DNA of 64,000 nt, taken from the NCBI RefSeq assembly GCF_017591425.1, contig NW_024467104.1, positions 3,843,001 to 3,907,000 on the forward strand, written 5' to 3'. The DNA is from Ochotona curzoniae. Taxonomy: Eukaryota > Chordata > Mammalia > Lagomorpha > Ochotonidae. The first letter of the stretch is position 1, and each line of letters begins with the position of its first letter. Of the stretch, positions 33,620 to 44,655 are shown in pieces. Under the pieces are notes generated by a model. The model was not told the DNA's origin. It ran no database searches and worked only from the letters and a program-made list of their open reading frames with translations. The position numbers were made by a program, and so were the translations under genes.

Positions 33620-35960
33620 AAGCTCATTACAAAGCACAAGTAAAATATAATCTTAATTTGATGATTTTTTATGAAATCAATTGTGTCCATATAAAATGCA
33701 TAATTACATGCAAAATTTATATATCTAAAACAATGCTATCATTAATTATGTCTGGGTGGTTGGATTTATGGGTTATTCTGTCACTGAAATATTCTTTCTG
33801 TTTATCAAAAATGCAAGCTGGCATTACATTGATGAGCATCAAAAAGTACAAGAGAAGCTGAAGAAAACCAGAAAGGTTGGGTGTGTCAAAGCAGGTTTCC
33901 CAGTACAAATGAGTATTCATGTGCTCGAAAATTTACAAAGGGCCAATGTAGTCACTTAGGCTGACATAGGGTCAACAATAAAAGGACTTTGGAATTATAA
34001 AAAAAGGTGAGGGATGGGTGGGTTTGAAGTAAGGAAGTGAAAGATGCTTATAAAATGCAGGTGAGCATCTGAGACAGGCACAGAGCCTTCAACTGAGAAA
34101 GAGAAAGCACACCGGTGTCAAGGAAACCAAGTAAGTCCATGGACACATCTCTTCCTTTGTCTACACTCGCATTGATGGGCATAACGGGGGTGGATACAGC
34201 TCTCTGTGTTCTGTGCTGTGTTTCAATCACTAGGCTGGAAAGGTGGAAGACAATTCTTTATGCCGAGATCAGTAGATGAATAAGGGAAAATGGAATGATG
34301 AGGTTAAGGAGACAAGAGATGAATGAAAAAGTCAAGTGCTATAGCATGGGTAAAAAGCAAGGAGAAAATATGAAGAACTAGATCTTGAAAAAAGATGACA
34401 TGTGAATAGAAGGTTCAAATGTGTGCCATTCCATCAACATTAATCAACAAACAACAGGCATTCCCTACTGCGAACATTCAGTGGCAATGTGGTTGCTATA
34501 AGACTACACAGCAGAGAAGAAACATAGTAGCACTTGGTGTTGGAAGAATTTTAATTAGGATGCTTCTTTCTGGAAAAAAAAAAAAAACTGGAAGGATCAG
34601 TTTGGTAGGCCAGGAGCTTTATTTGTGGAAGGCTGCAGGTGCTAGGTCTTCCATGGAAAGGACTCAGTATTATATTTTACTATATGCTGCAATGTATTCT
34701 CAGAGATGGTAATTGTCTTCACTCTGTTAAAAAGTCCAGCCAATGTGAAGGTGGGAATAAGGAATTCACACACAAAAAATAAATATTTCCGGTTTTGATT
34801 TTAAATAATCTAATTCAAGACTGAAGTAGCAAACTTTTCTCTGGTTAATATAGGCTTGCACTTTTGTTCTCATAAGACTTTCCTTTTTTTATGCCTTTAC
34901 TGTGCTTAAAAATAATTCCAAGTGTTTTAATTTTTAGATAAAAAAAGGACAACCAGTAGTAAAAATGTCACACTACCAAGAAGAAGAAATATGTTATATC
35001 ATTAGGTGGAGTCTGTGAAATGAGTCTTGTCACTATTTGCACTTTTTCTGTATCATTCACAGGATGCCTCTCATTTCATTTGGGAAATCAGTTATTCGCC
35101 CCTAAGCATTTTAGCTGTTTGTGTATTTGGCCATGTTGCTATAAGTTAAAGGGCTGGTTTGCTTAAAAACTGAACTTGACTCTATGAAATGGCAATGGGG
35201 ATAAGCCATCATCTTTATGAAGAAAACTATTAATAGTTTCACACAATAGATGCAATTTATGGACATTGGTCCAGAAATTAAACAGCAGACATAAGTCTTG
35301 TTTCTCACACCAAGTTTCTCAAAGAAACTAAAACCATGCAATTATCAACAGTAAAGGAGGTCATGAGATCACACGCATGTGGACATAGGGCACAATATAC
35401 AACTTAATGGGATGATTTGAAACTGCAGCTACCTGTGTGCTTACTTAATGCTCAGGAAAATTCTTACTCTGGTCACTCTACCCTGGTCTGTCTCCTGCCT
35501 TCTTATTCATGGCACTGACATTTTGAAGGTCAATGAGTTTTTGGTAAATTTTTCATACGATTTCATTCTATTACATTTCTCTTTATACGGTTACATTCTC
35601 TGTACCAAGCACTGACAAGTAGAATGATTTCATATTTATAACAACTCCTACTATGACTATCATCTATCATTTTAAAGTTGACACGAACTGAGAATGATTT
35701 AGGTAAGTTGCTAAAGGCACAGAGTTAGCAAAGTAGCTAGTGGGAGAACTAAAAAAATGTCTGGCCAATATTTGGCCAAAGAAAACAGACCTACTGGGTG
35801 TATAATCTCATGTTCCATGCATTATTTGACAGCGACAGAGAGCCACTGCAAGAGTCACAGATAACAGAACTGGAATTATTGTATAGCATAAACTGTTTAG
35901 GATTAAAATGTGTTTCCATTTGAAACAGTAGTCCCTTTATAATATGCTATTTCAGAAATA
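33620..35960. other. Intergenic, mostly unclassified
   Basis: No gene recognised. A run of A at 34574-34587 and a MIR-like fragment at about 35640-35755 are the only identifiable items. Confidence 0.45.
35640..35755 (-). repeat. MIR SINE fragment
   Basis: AATGATTTAGGTAAGTTGC..AAAGGCACAGAGTTAGC..AGTAGCTAGTGGGAGAAC resembles the minus-strand MIR text 'aggttaagtaacttgcccaaggtcacacagctagtaagtgg'. Confidence 0.55.
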
Positions 35961-35965
35961 TGATT

Positions 35966-36263
35966 TGGGGCAGGCATTGTGGTATATTAGGGTAAAGGTA
36001 CTGCCTGTGACTCAGGCATTCCTGAACGGACACCAGTTTGAGACCTGGCTGCACCACATCCAGCTCAGCTCCCTGCTAAAGTTCCTAGGAAAGCATCAGA
36101 AGATGGCTCATGTGCTTGGATCCCTCAAACTAGATGGGAGACAGACCCGGAAGAAAGCCCAGGCTCTCCTGACTTTGGTCTGACCCAACACCAGCCATTG
36201 TGTCTGTGAAGTGAATCAGCAGATGAAACATCTCCCTCTCTTTCGCTCTATTTCTCTCTCTAC
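35966..36263 (+). mobile_element. CSINE, old
   Basis: GGGGCAGGCATTGTGGTATA head, GACACCAGTTTGAGACC B-box region, GGAAAGCATCAGAAGATGGC, GAAGTGAATCAGCAGATG and CTCTCTTTCGCTCTATTTCTC in the expected order. An AT/CA microsatellite follows to about 36345. Confidence 0.75.
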
Positions 36264-36345
36264 ACATATATAGAGATATGTACATGCACACATCTATATA
36301 ACATCTACATATACACATATACATAAATATATATATATATTTCAC
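36263..36345. repeat. AT-rich microsatellite
   Basis: Imperfect ACATATATA-type units following the SINE 3' end. Confidence 0.75.
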
Positions 36346-36689
36346 ATTTGCCTTCTCACTCTGTGTAATTCTACCTTTAAATTAATACCTAAATAATTCT
36401 GAAAATAGCTTCTATAAGAAATATGTTTTCTCACTTTCCTTTGAGCTTTCAAAATCAGTTGTATATAGCACCCGAAGAACCTAGAGTAAGAAATTTCAGT
36501 TCTATATTCAAGAACAACGTTCTAATAATATTACTAAATGTCTAATGGGGTTAAGCAAAGAGTCAGAGAATGAATCTCACATACTTAACACAGCAGTGAC
36601 AATAGAATCAGCTCCTGAAGTTGCAAAGACACAATTCTTGGAAATTCCTTGGGATAATTGTTTAATATTCAAACTGAGCATATCAGGGA

Positions 36690-36800
36690 GTTATTTGGAT
36701 TAGCTCCACTTCATAGACAAAAAACAAAGGCAAAGAGAAGTTAACAAACTTGTCCAAGAAGCAGAACCACTATCAGAAGCAGGATTCTAACCTAAGATCC
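36690..36800 (-). repeat. MIR SINE fragment
   Basis: CTTCATAGACAAAAAACAAAGGC..AGAGAAGTTAACAAACTTGTCC..GAAGCAGGATTCTAACC follows the reverse-complemented MIR. Confidence 0.65.
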
Positions 36801-37397
36801 TGACAAACAGGCTCTACTTTGCAAACAGTACGTGCTCAATATGTCAACTCTCCAGACAGTTTATCTGAGACCTGAGGAGGCCAGGCCTTACAAATGTATT
36901 TACTCATTGACTAAAAAGGTCAGTCTGGCTTCTAAAGTCTTCCCCATTTTCAGAAGGTAGGAACACTGCTGTGTTGTTGTGGGAGAGGCTCTGTGAGTTG
37001 TCCAGAGTGAAGCCAAACCGAATGGGGAACTCTGGTCAGTTGGGAACTCCATTTTCATGTCTAGAATTTGTTACACGTGTTCTCTATAATCTTGATCAGG
37101 TCATTTAGTTTATATCAGCTTTAATTTTTTCCCTGTACAAAAAAGGGGGACAAGACAGAATACTTGGGAAGATTAATTCCTACTTTGAAATCCAGAATTC
37201 AAAGAATGAATGGTCTGAATAAGCGTTTGCCTATCAGAATACCAGTGACACAATGCACTTATGGTTTTTTATATCATGCATACTTCCCACAAGATGAAAA
37301 TAATCACTCCATCTAACTCAATACTCATGAATTATAATAAAATGGTTAGGAGGAAAGATCTTACAAAAGACAATCTAAGGATGCTAAAGGTAAATTT

Positions 37398-37721
37398 TTT
37401 AAAGATTTGTTTTATTTATTTTTATTGGAAAGTCAGACATACGTAGGGGAGGATAGACAAAGAGGAAGATCATCCGCCCGATGATTCACTCCCCGAGTGA
37501 TTGCAACAGCCAGAGCTGAGACGATCCAAAGCCACTCCAGGAGATTCTTCCGGGTATCGCACACAGGTGGAGGTTCCCAAGGTTTTGGGCCGTCCTTGAC
37601 TGCTTTCCCACAAGTAGGGAACTGGAAGGAAGCAGGGCTGCCAGGATTAGAACTGGCTCAAATATGGGATCCTGAGTTGTTCAAGGGGAGGACTTTAGCT
37701 GCTGGGCTACCATCTCGAGCC
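37398..37721 (-). mobile_element. CSINE, full-length, probable target-site duplication
   Basis: Tail TTTAAAGATTTG..TTATTTTTATTGG, ATGATTCACTCCCCGAGTG, GACTGCTTTCCCAC, GATTAGAACTGG, head complement CATCTCGAGCCC. Flanks CTAAAGGTAAATTT (37384-37397) and CTAAATGCAAAATTT (37722-37736) are near matches. Confidence 0.9.
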
Positions 37722-37885
37722 CTAAATGCAAAATTTGTTGAAGGCCATGATGTTTATAGCAGATTAATAGTAATTATGTCACATAGGTAGTATGTTGGTT
37801 TATTTCAAATAAAATTTCCCTTAAGTACATATAGCCTTCTGAAGGATAGAAATGAATGAGATTCATTACAGCATTAATCTATGGC

Positions 37886-38176
37886 CAGAGGTAGGTTAAG
37901 CCTCCACCTGCAGTGCAGACACCCTACATAGGCACTGATTTGTGTCCTGGATGCTCTACCTTCTTTCTGGCTTGCTGCTAATGGTCTGGGAAAGCAGCAG
38001 AGGGTGGCTCAAGTGCTTGGACCCATGGATGCAGGTAGGGGCCCCAGAAGAAGCTCCCGGTTCCCAGCTTTCCAGTCATGGTGGCCATGTGGGTAGTGAA
38101 CTAGCGGGGGGAAGATCTAGGTCTTTCCTCACAGCTGTAACTCTGTCTTCCAAATAACAATAAAGAAATATTTTAA
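37886..38176 (+). mobile_element. CSINE, old, 5'-damaged
   Basis: CAGAGGTAGGTTAAGCCTCC, GGTCTGGGAAAGCAGCAGAG, GTGGCTCAAGTGCTTGGACCC, GTGAACTAGCGGG and CAAATAACAATAAAG tail. Confidence 0.7.
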
Positions 38177-38299
38177 AAGATAAAGTATTTTTCTTAAAGA
38201 AGACAGAATTGACATAGTTGGCCATATGATTTACCTAACTTTGAAGTAACGGATTAATAATTCTGGTTGTGGACTACCATCCTTGACACTTATTTGTGT

Positions 38300-38650
38300 C
38301 TTGTTGCGCTAACAAACAAATTACTGCAAAATTTAGTCTTCAAACAACACAGCTTTTTTTCTGACACGTCTGTAGGTGACCAGAACCTTGCGGAGCTTGG
38401 TGCTACTGTGGGCTGCTTCTCACTCATCCACTAAGGCTTCACAGGCCATGCCAGCAGCAGAGTCTCTTCCTGGGTTTACTTACATCTCTTCTCCCACCTC
38501 CCTCTTCATTTCTAAGGCCTCCTGTGATGACATCAGACCCACCAGATAACCCAGGACAATCTTCCTATTCTGTGCCCAGATGATTAGCAGCTTTAAATTC
38601 ATCTGCAAATTCAATTTTCCTCCATATTATATTCTAGTGAACTCACAAGT
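38300..38650. repeat. Ancient interspersed repeat, family not assigned (LTR/MaLR-like)
   Basis: GCTAACAAACAAATTACTGC, AAAATTTAGTCTTCAAACAACACAGC and CTGTAGGTGACCAGAACC match a common old mammalian repeat reading 'aacaaattaccacaaacttagtggcttaaaacaacac'. I am confident it is dispersed but not of its class. Confidence 0.45.
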
Positions 38651-39029
38651 GCTCTGATTAACACACAGGCAACTTTGGGAAGGGCATTTTTCCTCCTGTC
38701 ATGGTCCCTTCCCTCTTTCTCTGTCCTACAAATAGGCAGAAATCAGGGAATATACACTCATGGATGAACAGATGCATACAGGTATACACAGGCTTTACAA
38801 AACCAAACAAAAACTGAAAAATACCTATGTCCATTTTCCTTCTCTATCACCTCCTTCAAGTCATAGAATATATCTAGGATTCCACAATTGAATGACAGTT
38901 GCATGTATATATTTGCCCTTGTGTTTGCTCTCTTGTTCTCTTCTTTTTGCAGACATTTGACATGATGTTCCTTCATTGCTTTTGTGAATAAATCAGTAAC
39001 TTGAACTGCTTTGTAATACTTAGGGCACG

Positions 39030-39269
39030 ATGATATCATCCAACCCTGGAGCAAGTGAAACCACGCCCAATCCATACCCACAAAACAGCTATACAGTTCC
39101 CGGGTCTCCAGGATTGATAAACCCCCAAGATCCGGGAGGCCAAGTTCCATTCATCACAACTCCAGGAATCGTGGCTGCCAATCAGCAGGGTCAAGGAAAC
39201 ACACAAGCGATAAACCCAGCAGCAGCACAAGGAACAAAAAAGTTTAAAGAAGAAGCAAAAGTACTGGGG
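39030..39269 (+). CDS. MS4A12: MS4A12 coding exon 1 (cytosolic N-terminus)
   Basis: This exon encodes residues 1-80, beginning MISSNPGASETTPNPYPQN and ending FKEEAKVLG. Acceptor AATACTTAG ends at 39023; ATG at 39030; donor GGG|GTAAGT after 39269. The start aligns with human MMSSKP. The region is rich in P, G, Q and N, with ETTPNPYP and QGQGNTQ-INP conserved with human. Confidence 0.95.
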
Positions 39270-39309
39270 GTAAGTCATTTCTTTGTGGAATTTTAATCTT
39301 GCATTTGAA

Positions 39310-39465
39310 AGCTTCTTCTGGGTGCCCCACATGCATGCAGGGCAAGGCCATTAGCAGGAAACTGGATCAGAAGTGTTACAGCTGGGGCTCAATCAGGTGC
39401 CCATGTGGTGATGCCAGCACCACAGAGGAAGACCAGCATACTAAGCCATTGTGCTGGCAGCAAAA
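39310..39465 (-). mobile_element. CSINE fragment, head half
   Basis: CTTCTTCTGGGTGCCCCACATG, GGCCATTAGCAGGAAACTGGATC, GGGGCTCAATCAGGTGCCC and CTAAGCCATTGTGCTGGCA are the reverse complement of the CSINE head half. The 3' half is missing. It lies 40 bases into MS4A12 intron 1. Confidence 0.7.
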
Positions 39466-40433
39466 TTTGCTTTATAAAAACTCCAGTTGGCAAACAGTAG
39501 TTCTTTACCCTGAAGATTGTACATCTATGCTACTGGTAACTCCAGGGCACCACAGTCCATGGGCCACAAGTGTTAGAAGGTGGAGCCACAGTACTATTCA
39601 ACCTAGAACTTTAACTTCTTCTGTGACCCAACTTCAGAACACTAATGAATATTTCATATTTTGTGAAATTGTAATTTTAAAAATCTGTTTTAATCCCCCC
39701 CAAAATTAAGCTGTCCAAATAAATTCAAAGAGATTAAAACATTTTCAGAAAATCTAATTTCTGAAAAAAACACCTGAAACTACACATGGATTTATACAAT
39801 TTTTTTAGCACCATAATATTTTATTTTTCAACAAATCCCTTTCAAGTACCCTTATTGTGTCCTTGTTTTATGTCTGTCCTATAAGCAATTTTGAATAATA
39901 ATTGGTACAGCCGTGGATGTGTCAGAAGGAGAAAAGCTAAAATTAATATGAAAACAAGGATCAGGTTAACAATTTAGCAGCTAAATGACTAAATTTCTAT
40001 AATTAGAAAATAGCTAGCAAATACGTGCAAATTCTAATGCAATATTTCCTCAATTGAACTGTATTATTAGCTAACAAAGAATTATTATTACAATTCTAAA
40101 GTAGAGGCAAGATGTGTTTGCAGATGTGCAAGAATAATTTTTCAGAGACAAAGGTTCTAGATTTTTTTTCTCAAAAAATTACAATTTTTAATCAAAAATA
40201 TTATCACCCAGCATTACTTCAGAGGATTTTTCAAACTTAACTCAATTTAGTTAAATTTAGTCATTATTTGTTGAATAAATTATTCCTTTCTGAACTCCTG
40301 CTAAAAAGATATGGGACTATGATGGAAAGAAGTTTAGCATAAATTTATAATTGATTTTCAAACTAGGTTTACAATTGTTATATATTTCTTAGAAATGGAG
40401 AATTAATCAGAGACAGCTCAATGTTTCTAGTCT

Positions 40434-40727
40434 TAAGCCTCCACTTAAAGCACTAGCATCCTGCATGGGCATCACTTGTGTTCTGGCTGCTCCACTTCCA
40501 ATCCAGCATCCCACCTATGGCCTGGGAGAGCAGCAGAGGATGCCCCAAGTCCTTGGCACCCTTGCACTCATGTGAGAAGCTCAGAAAAAACTACTGGCTC
40601 CTGCCTTCAGATCAGCTCATCCATAGACATTGCGACCATTAGGGGAGTGCACCTGTGGATGGAAGGACTTTCTCTCTATATATATAAATTGGCCTTTCAA
40701 ATAAAAATAAACAAATCTTTTTTAAAA
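40434..40727 (+). mobile_element. CSINE, old, 5'-truncated
   Basis: CTTAAGCCTCCACTTAAAGC, CATCCTGCATGGGCATCACTT, GGCCTGGGAGAGCAGCAGAGG, CCCAAGTCCTTGGCACCC, CAAATAAAAATAAACAAATC tail. Confidence 0.8.
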
Positions 40728-41536
40728 GAAAATTTCAAATGATCAAGGCTGAAAAAAGTTAAAAGGTACAAAAAGTAAAAGTAATCGCTACCTTTGGGAA
40801 TGTATTTCTTCGCTCAAAAAAGAAGAAATGATGACACACAGCAAGTTAAAAAAAAAAAGAACTACAATAGGAGTGAGTAAAGGGTCAAGTTTTATTTCCA
40901 TAATATGCAACCAGAATTCAGGAAAAGAGAGGAAACAGAAAGAAGAAAGGAGTAGAGCCAAGCCGAGCCTGAGTACCAAATAGTTGAGATGGGAACCCCT
41001 CCCAGATCTCCCTGAGCGATCACGCAGCCTTAGACACGTCATTTGTGTTATTTTCTTGTGTCTCCACCTGTTGTTGGAAAGATTACACTCAACAATAAAT
41101 GTAAAGTGTTTAGAACATTAACATCCACCAAATCATTTTATCTTCACTGTTTCCTTTACGTTTGTCTGGGATTACTCAGGCCAAGAATCAACCCATTTTG
41201 AGATGACAGTCACTGAAATCATAATAAAAGGATTTTGTTTATAAGAGTTTTCCGTAGATTGTCGGTGGACATTCATGCATACTTAAGAAGTTGGTTTTCT
41301 GAAGAATTCTGATGGAACTTCCCCGAGAAAACTCCCTTGAATTATTTCATTTAGGGCCTTTCACGAAGCCCTTGTCCCGAGGTTGTGTAGCATACAGTAA
41401 AATCCTCATGGCCCACACCCTGCTTTAATGTCCATGGTTACAAGTAAGGAAAGCAAGAAACACAGCAACAGTAATGTTTTATGGGCCTGAAATTGTAAAA
41501 GCAATTTTTGTTAAAATTCCTGTTTTCTTTTTCCAG

Positions 41537-41674
41537 GCAATCCAGATCCTGATTGGAATTATACATATTGGTTTTGGAATCATCCTGGGATTGCTGAGCT
41601 ACTCAGAGACAAACCAGTGGGGTTATGCCTCTATTACTTTCATTAGTTTTTATCCATTCTGGGGTGGACTCTGT
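41537..41674 (+). CDS. MS4A12: MS4A12 coding exon 2 (TM1, loop 1, start of TM2)
   Basis: This exon encodes residues 81-126, AIQILIGIIHIGFGI to YPFWGGLC. Acceptor TTTTCCAG ends at 41536; donor TGT|GTAAGT. The 46 codons match the human exon. It holds the first membrane helix, a short SETNQW loop and the family YPFWGG motif. Confidence 0.96.
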
Positions 41675-42087
41675 GTAAGTATACCTGTAAAAGCCATTCT
41701 CCTCAGTTTACACCATCTTGTTGTCTCCAGTCTTCGAGCCCCAATCTTGACAAGTCCTGCATTGAGGACTACAAAGTTTCAAGAAATAACAACTTCAAAT
41801 GGCATAAGAAGAAACAAATTTTACTCTCCATTCTTAACTTGAAGGCCAACCTCACATGGGTAATAGCAAGCCAACAATCTGTTTGGACAGAACTCATTGC
41901 AGTGTATGCTTTCTTCATTTTGATGATTCCTGAGCTTACAGGAAAGGCTGCTCCATCTTAAAAGTTCACTATGGTGTAGCAATAGGCAAGCCAAAGTTCT
42001 ATTTCTTCATCAGGTTTTAGACAAAAATGTGAGTATTGAATATGAAGTGGCTAAAGGAGGAGAGTGTGTCAGGACCAGAAACATGTA

Positions 42088-42380
42088 GGGACAGGCATGT
42101 GGCCTAGAAGCTAAGATGGCATTTTAAGAGGACTGCATCCCATATTGGAGTACCCTGGGTTCAGTTCCTGGCATCATTCTTGATTCATGCTGCCTGATAA
42201 GCAGCTAAGTGATGACTTAAGCAGTTCATTTCTTGTCACCTGTGTGAGAGACCTGGACTGGGTTCCCAGATCCTGGTTTTGGCTGACAAAACAATAACTG
42301 CTGTAGACATTTCAGGAAAAAATCACTGAATGAGAGAGATCTCGCTCTGCCTCTCAAATTCGTATTTAGAAATTTTTTCA
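42088..42380 (+). mobile_element. CSINE, old
   Basis: GGGACAGGCATGTGGCCTAG head, GGCATTTTAAGAGGAC..CATCCCATATTGGAG, GGGTTCAGTTCC B-box region, CTGGTTTTGGCTGAC, CTGCCTCTCAAATTCG tail. It lies in MS4A12 intron 2. Confidence 0.7.
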
Positions 42381-42629
42381 ACTTAAGCAATCAGTAATGA
42401 AAAGATTTTAACTAAGAATCTCAAGAATCATCAAAACAGGGAAAGATCACTCTAGACAGAATTCTTTATATACCAGAAGCTAGGGGGTGGAGGTAGATGG
42501 GAAAGGATGACAAGAATTCCCTGTGAACTGTTCTAAAAAAAAACCTTGGAAATATTAGCAGAAGCAGAGAAACTGATGATAGAAAAACATTCTTTTAAAG
42601 AGAATTCCAGACACAGTGAGAGGAATCTG

Positions 42630-42727
42630 GAGAGGTGGCTTAACAAAGTAATCTTCCTCCTGTGGCAACAGATCGCTCTTCACTCTCTGTAATTCCATCA
42701 AGTAAAGACAAATAAATCTTTAAGACA
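42630..42727 (+). mobile_element. CSINE, heavily deleted
   Basis: GAGGTGGCTTAACAAAGTAATC head, then a direct jump to CTTCACTCTCTGTAATTCC and GACAAATAAATC tail. It lies 50 bases upstream of MS4A12 exon 3. Confidence 0.5.
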
Positions 42728-42775
42728 AAGAGTGAGAGAAACTGATTGTTTCACAAATAAATCTTATTCCTACAG

Positions 42776-42832
42776 TTCATAATCTCTGGCTCGCTCTCTG
42801 TATCAGCATCCAAGGAACTTTCCAGTTGTCTG
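42776..42832 (+). CDS. MS4A12: MS4A12 coding exon 3 (TM2 end)
   Basis: This exon encodes residues 127-145, FIISGSLSVSASKELSSCL, differing from human at one residue (R to S). Acceptor CCTACAG ends at 42775; donor CTG|GTAGGT. It is too short to appear as a standalone open frame. The 57-base length is shared with the equivalent MS4A1 exon. Confidence 0.95.
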
Positions 42833-42869
42833 GTAGGTTTAAAAGTTTCTTTTCTTATCTGATCAAATG

Positions 42870-43230
42870 TTATTTTCTTTTTTTTTTTAAATCCCTAACA
42901 TTGTATTATGCGACACAGTTCCATAGATACTGGTATTCTTCCCACCCTTCCCTAACCCTCCCCCAATGGTGGGTTCTTCCACCTTGTTGTGTAACCACAG
43001 TTCAAGTTCAGTTGAGATTCCTTCATTATAAGCATATACCAAGCATAGAGTCCAACATTTTATCACCCAGATAAGTTAAGCGGTTTCTTGGTGAGATCTT
43101 CTCTGGTCTGAAGGCAGAACCAACAAAGTAAAATGCTGATCAATCCAAAGCCCCAACATAACACCAGCAACAGTATACAATGTTATGGTACTAATTGACA
43201 TAATATTGAGTAACCTTGTTGGGGTGGGAG
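42870..43230 (-). mobile_element. L1 3'UTR fragment, 5'-truncated
   Basis: T-run at 42878-42889, then the reverse complement of the lagomorph L1 3' end also present at 62,040-62,400: CAAGTTCAGTTGAGATTCC, AAGCATATACCAAGCATAG, TCTGGTCTGAAGGCAGAACC, CAACATAACACCAGCAAC. It lies in MS4A12 intron 3, opposite to the gene. Confidence 0.85.
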
Positions 43231-44098
43231 TGTGGAATGCAGGTTGTTTGTGAAGGCAGATTTTTTAAATGTTATTACGAGTGCTTTCCCAAAAGTCTTT
43301 GTTGTTTGTTCCCTGTGATGTGTCCTGGAATAGGGGAACAGTCCACCAAATTAGACTTTCGGCTTAGGCAATACTCCACATGCTGACTCAAGCTCACAAG
43401 GCAGAATGTAGTAAACGTGAGGGCTGGTTAGGCTTTCACTAGCTCAGTCAGGTCACAAAGCAACAGCGGAAATCGTAAGAAGACATGCAGCAAACTAGAG
43501 CAGAGGTGGTTTCAAGATTGTATGTGATTTTGCCCAAGAGGAAAGAAGGAAACAATAGAAATATAAGTCATGGTGCTTTTCCAGAGAAACAAAATAATAA
43601 AACTAAACGAAAAGCACTCCAGTACTGATTAAGTACCCATTGTAACTCAAAAACAAAACACATCTCCGTTCACGGCATCTTTTAGGGGTCCCTCCCTCTA
43701 ATCAAATTGTACAAGTACAGACTCTGTCCTTTTGGGAAGAAAACCACTAGGCCTTTCACATGGCAATTTTCTTACAACATTGAACCTTGGAAAAGATTCT
43801 AATTTCTAATTGTGTCTGCAATCAGCTCAAAGCTGAATCAAATTATTTTGCCGTATGCCCAATATTATCGTAGACACTACAGAAAATTTTATTTTGCTAA
43901 TATGACTCTACCAAGCAAGCCCACAGCTTCTCCTCTAAACACGTAGTTTTCATGTAAGCAATACAAAGAGCAAAGCAAAGTCAGTTCAACTTGGAAAACT
44001 TTCAGAATGTCAAAGATTCAGAATTATTATGTTTGATTTATACTCAATTAATTTCCTTTAGACTCTATGTAACCCATTTTTATTGTTGTCTCCATTAG

Positions 44099-44215
44099 CT
44101 GAAAGGCACCCTGGGGATGAACATTGTCAGTGCTATCTTTGCCATCCCTGGAGTGATTATGCTGCTGATAGATGTGTTCATCAATGGTATGCCTGAACAA
44201 ACCTACTGGGCATTG
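44099..44215 (+). CDS. MS4A12: MS4A12 coding exon 4 (TM3)
   Basis: This exon encodes residues 146-184, LKGTLGMNIVSAIF to QTYWAL. Acceptor CTCCATTAG ends at 44098; donor TTG|GTAAGT. The 39 codons equal human. It holds TM3 and the short second loop (INGMPEQTYWAL against INGVAGQDYWAV in human). Confidence 0.95.
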
Positions 44216-44332
44216 GTAAGTACCTCGTAATCTACCACACACCTTCTATCTTTTACTCTCACGTAGATCTACTTTAGCTTGCATTACTACATAGATTTTG
44301 TTTGATAAAATTTTTATTCCAGACCTATTTCT

Positions 44333-44640
44333 TTTTTTAAGATTCATTTCATTTTTATTGGAAAGAGGTAGAGAGACAGAGGAAGATTTTCCATCCAATG
44401 ATTCACTCCCCAAGTGACGGCAACAGCTGGAGCTGAGCCAATCTCAAGTCAGGAGCCTGGAGCCTCTTCTGGGTCTCCCGCACAGGTGCAGGATCACAAG
44501 GTTTTGGGACATCCTCAACTGCTTTCCCAGGCCACAAGATGGATGGAAAGCAGGGCTGCTGGGATTAGAACCAGTGCCCAATGGGATCCTGGCCCATGGC
44601 AGGCATGGACTTTAACCACTAGGCTGCTGTTTGGGGGCCC
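44333..44640 (-). mobile_element. CSINE, full-length, with target-site duplication
   Basis: Tail TTTTTTTAAGATTCATTTC, GATTCACTCCCCAAGTGACGG, CAACTGCTTTCCCAGGCC, GGGATTAGAACCAG, head complement TTTGGGGGCCC. Flanks TCCAGACCTATTTCT (44318-44332) and TCCAGTACTATTTCT (44641-44655) differ at two bases. It lies in MS4A12 intron 4. Confidence 0.93.
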
Positions 44641-44655
44641 TCCAGTACTATTTCT

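Larger units (their letters stand above)
39270..41536 (+). other. MS4A12: MS4A12 intron 1
   Basis: Canonical ends (GTAAGT, TTTTCCAG). It holds the CSINE fragment near its left end and a CSINE at about 40434-40727. The rest is AT-rich and unclassified. Confidence 0.75.
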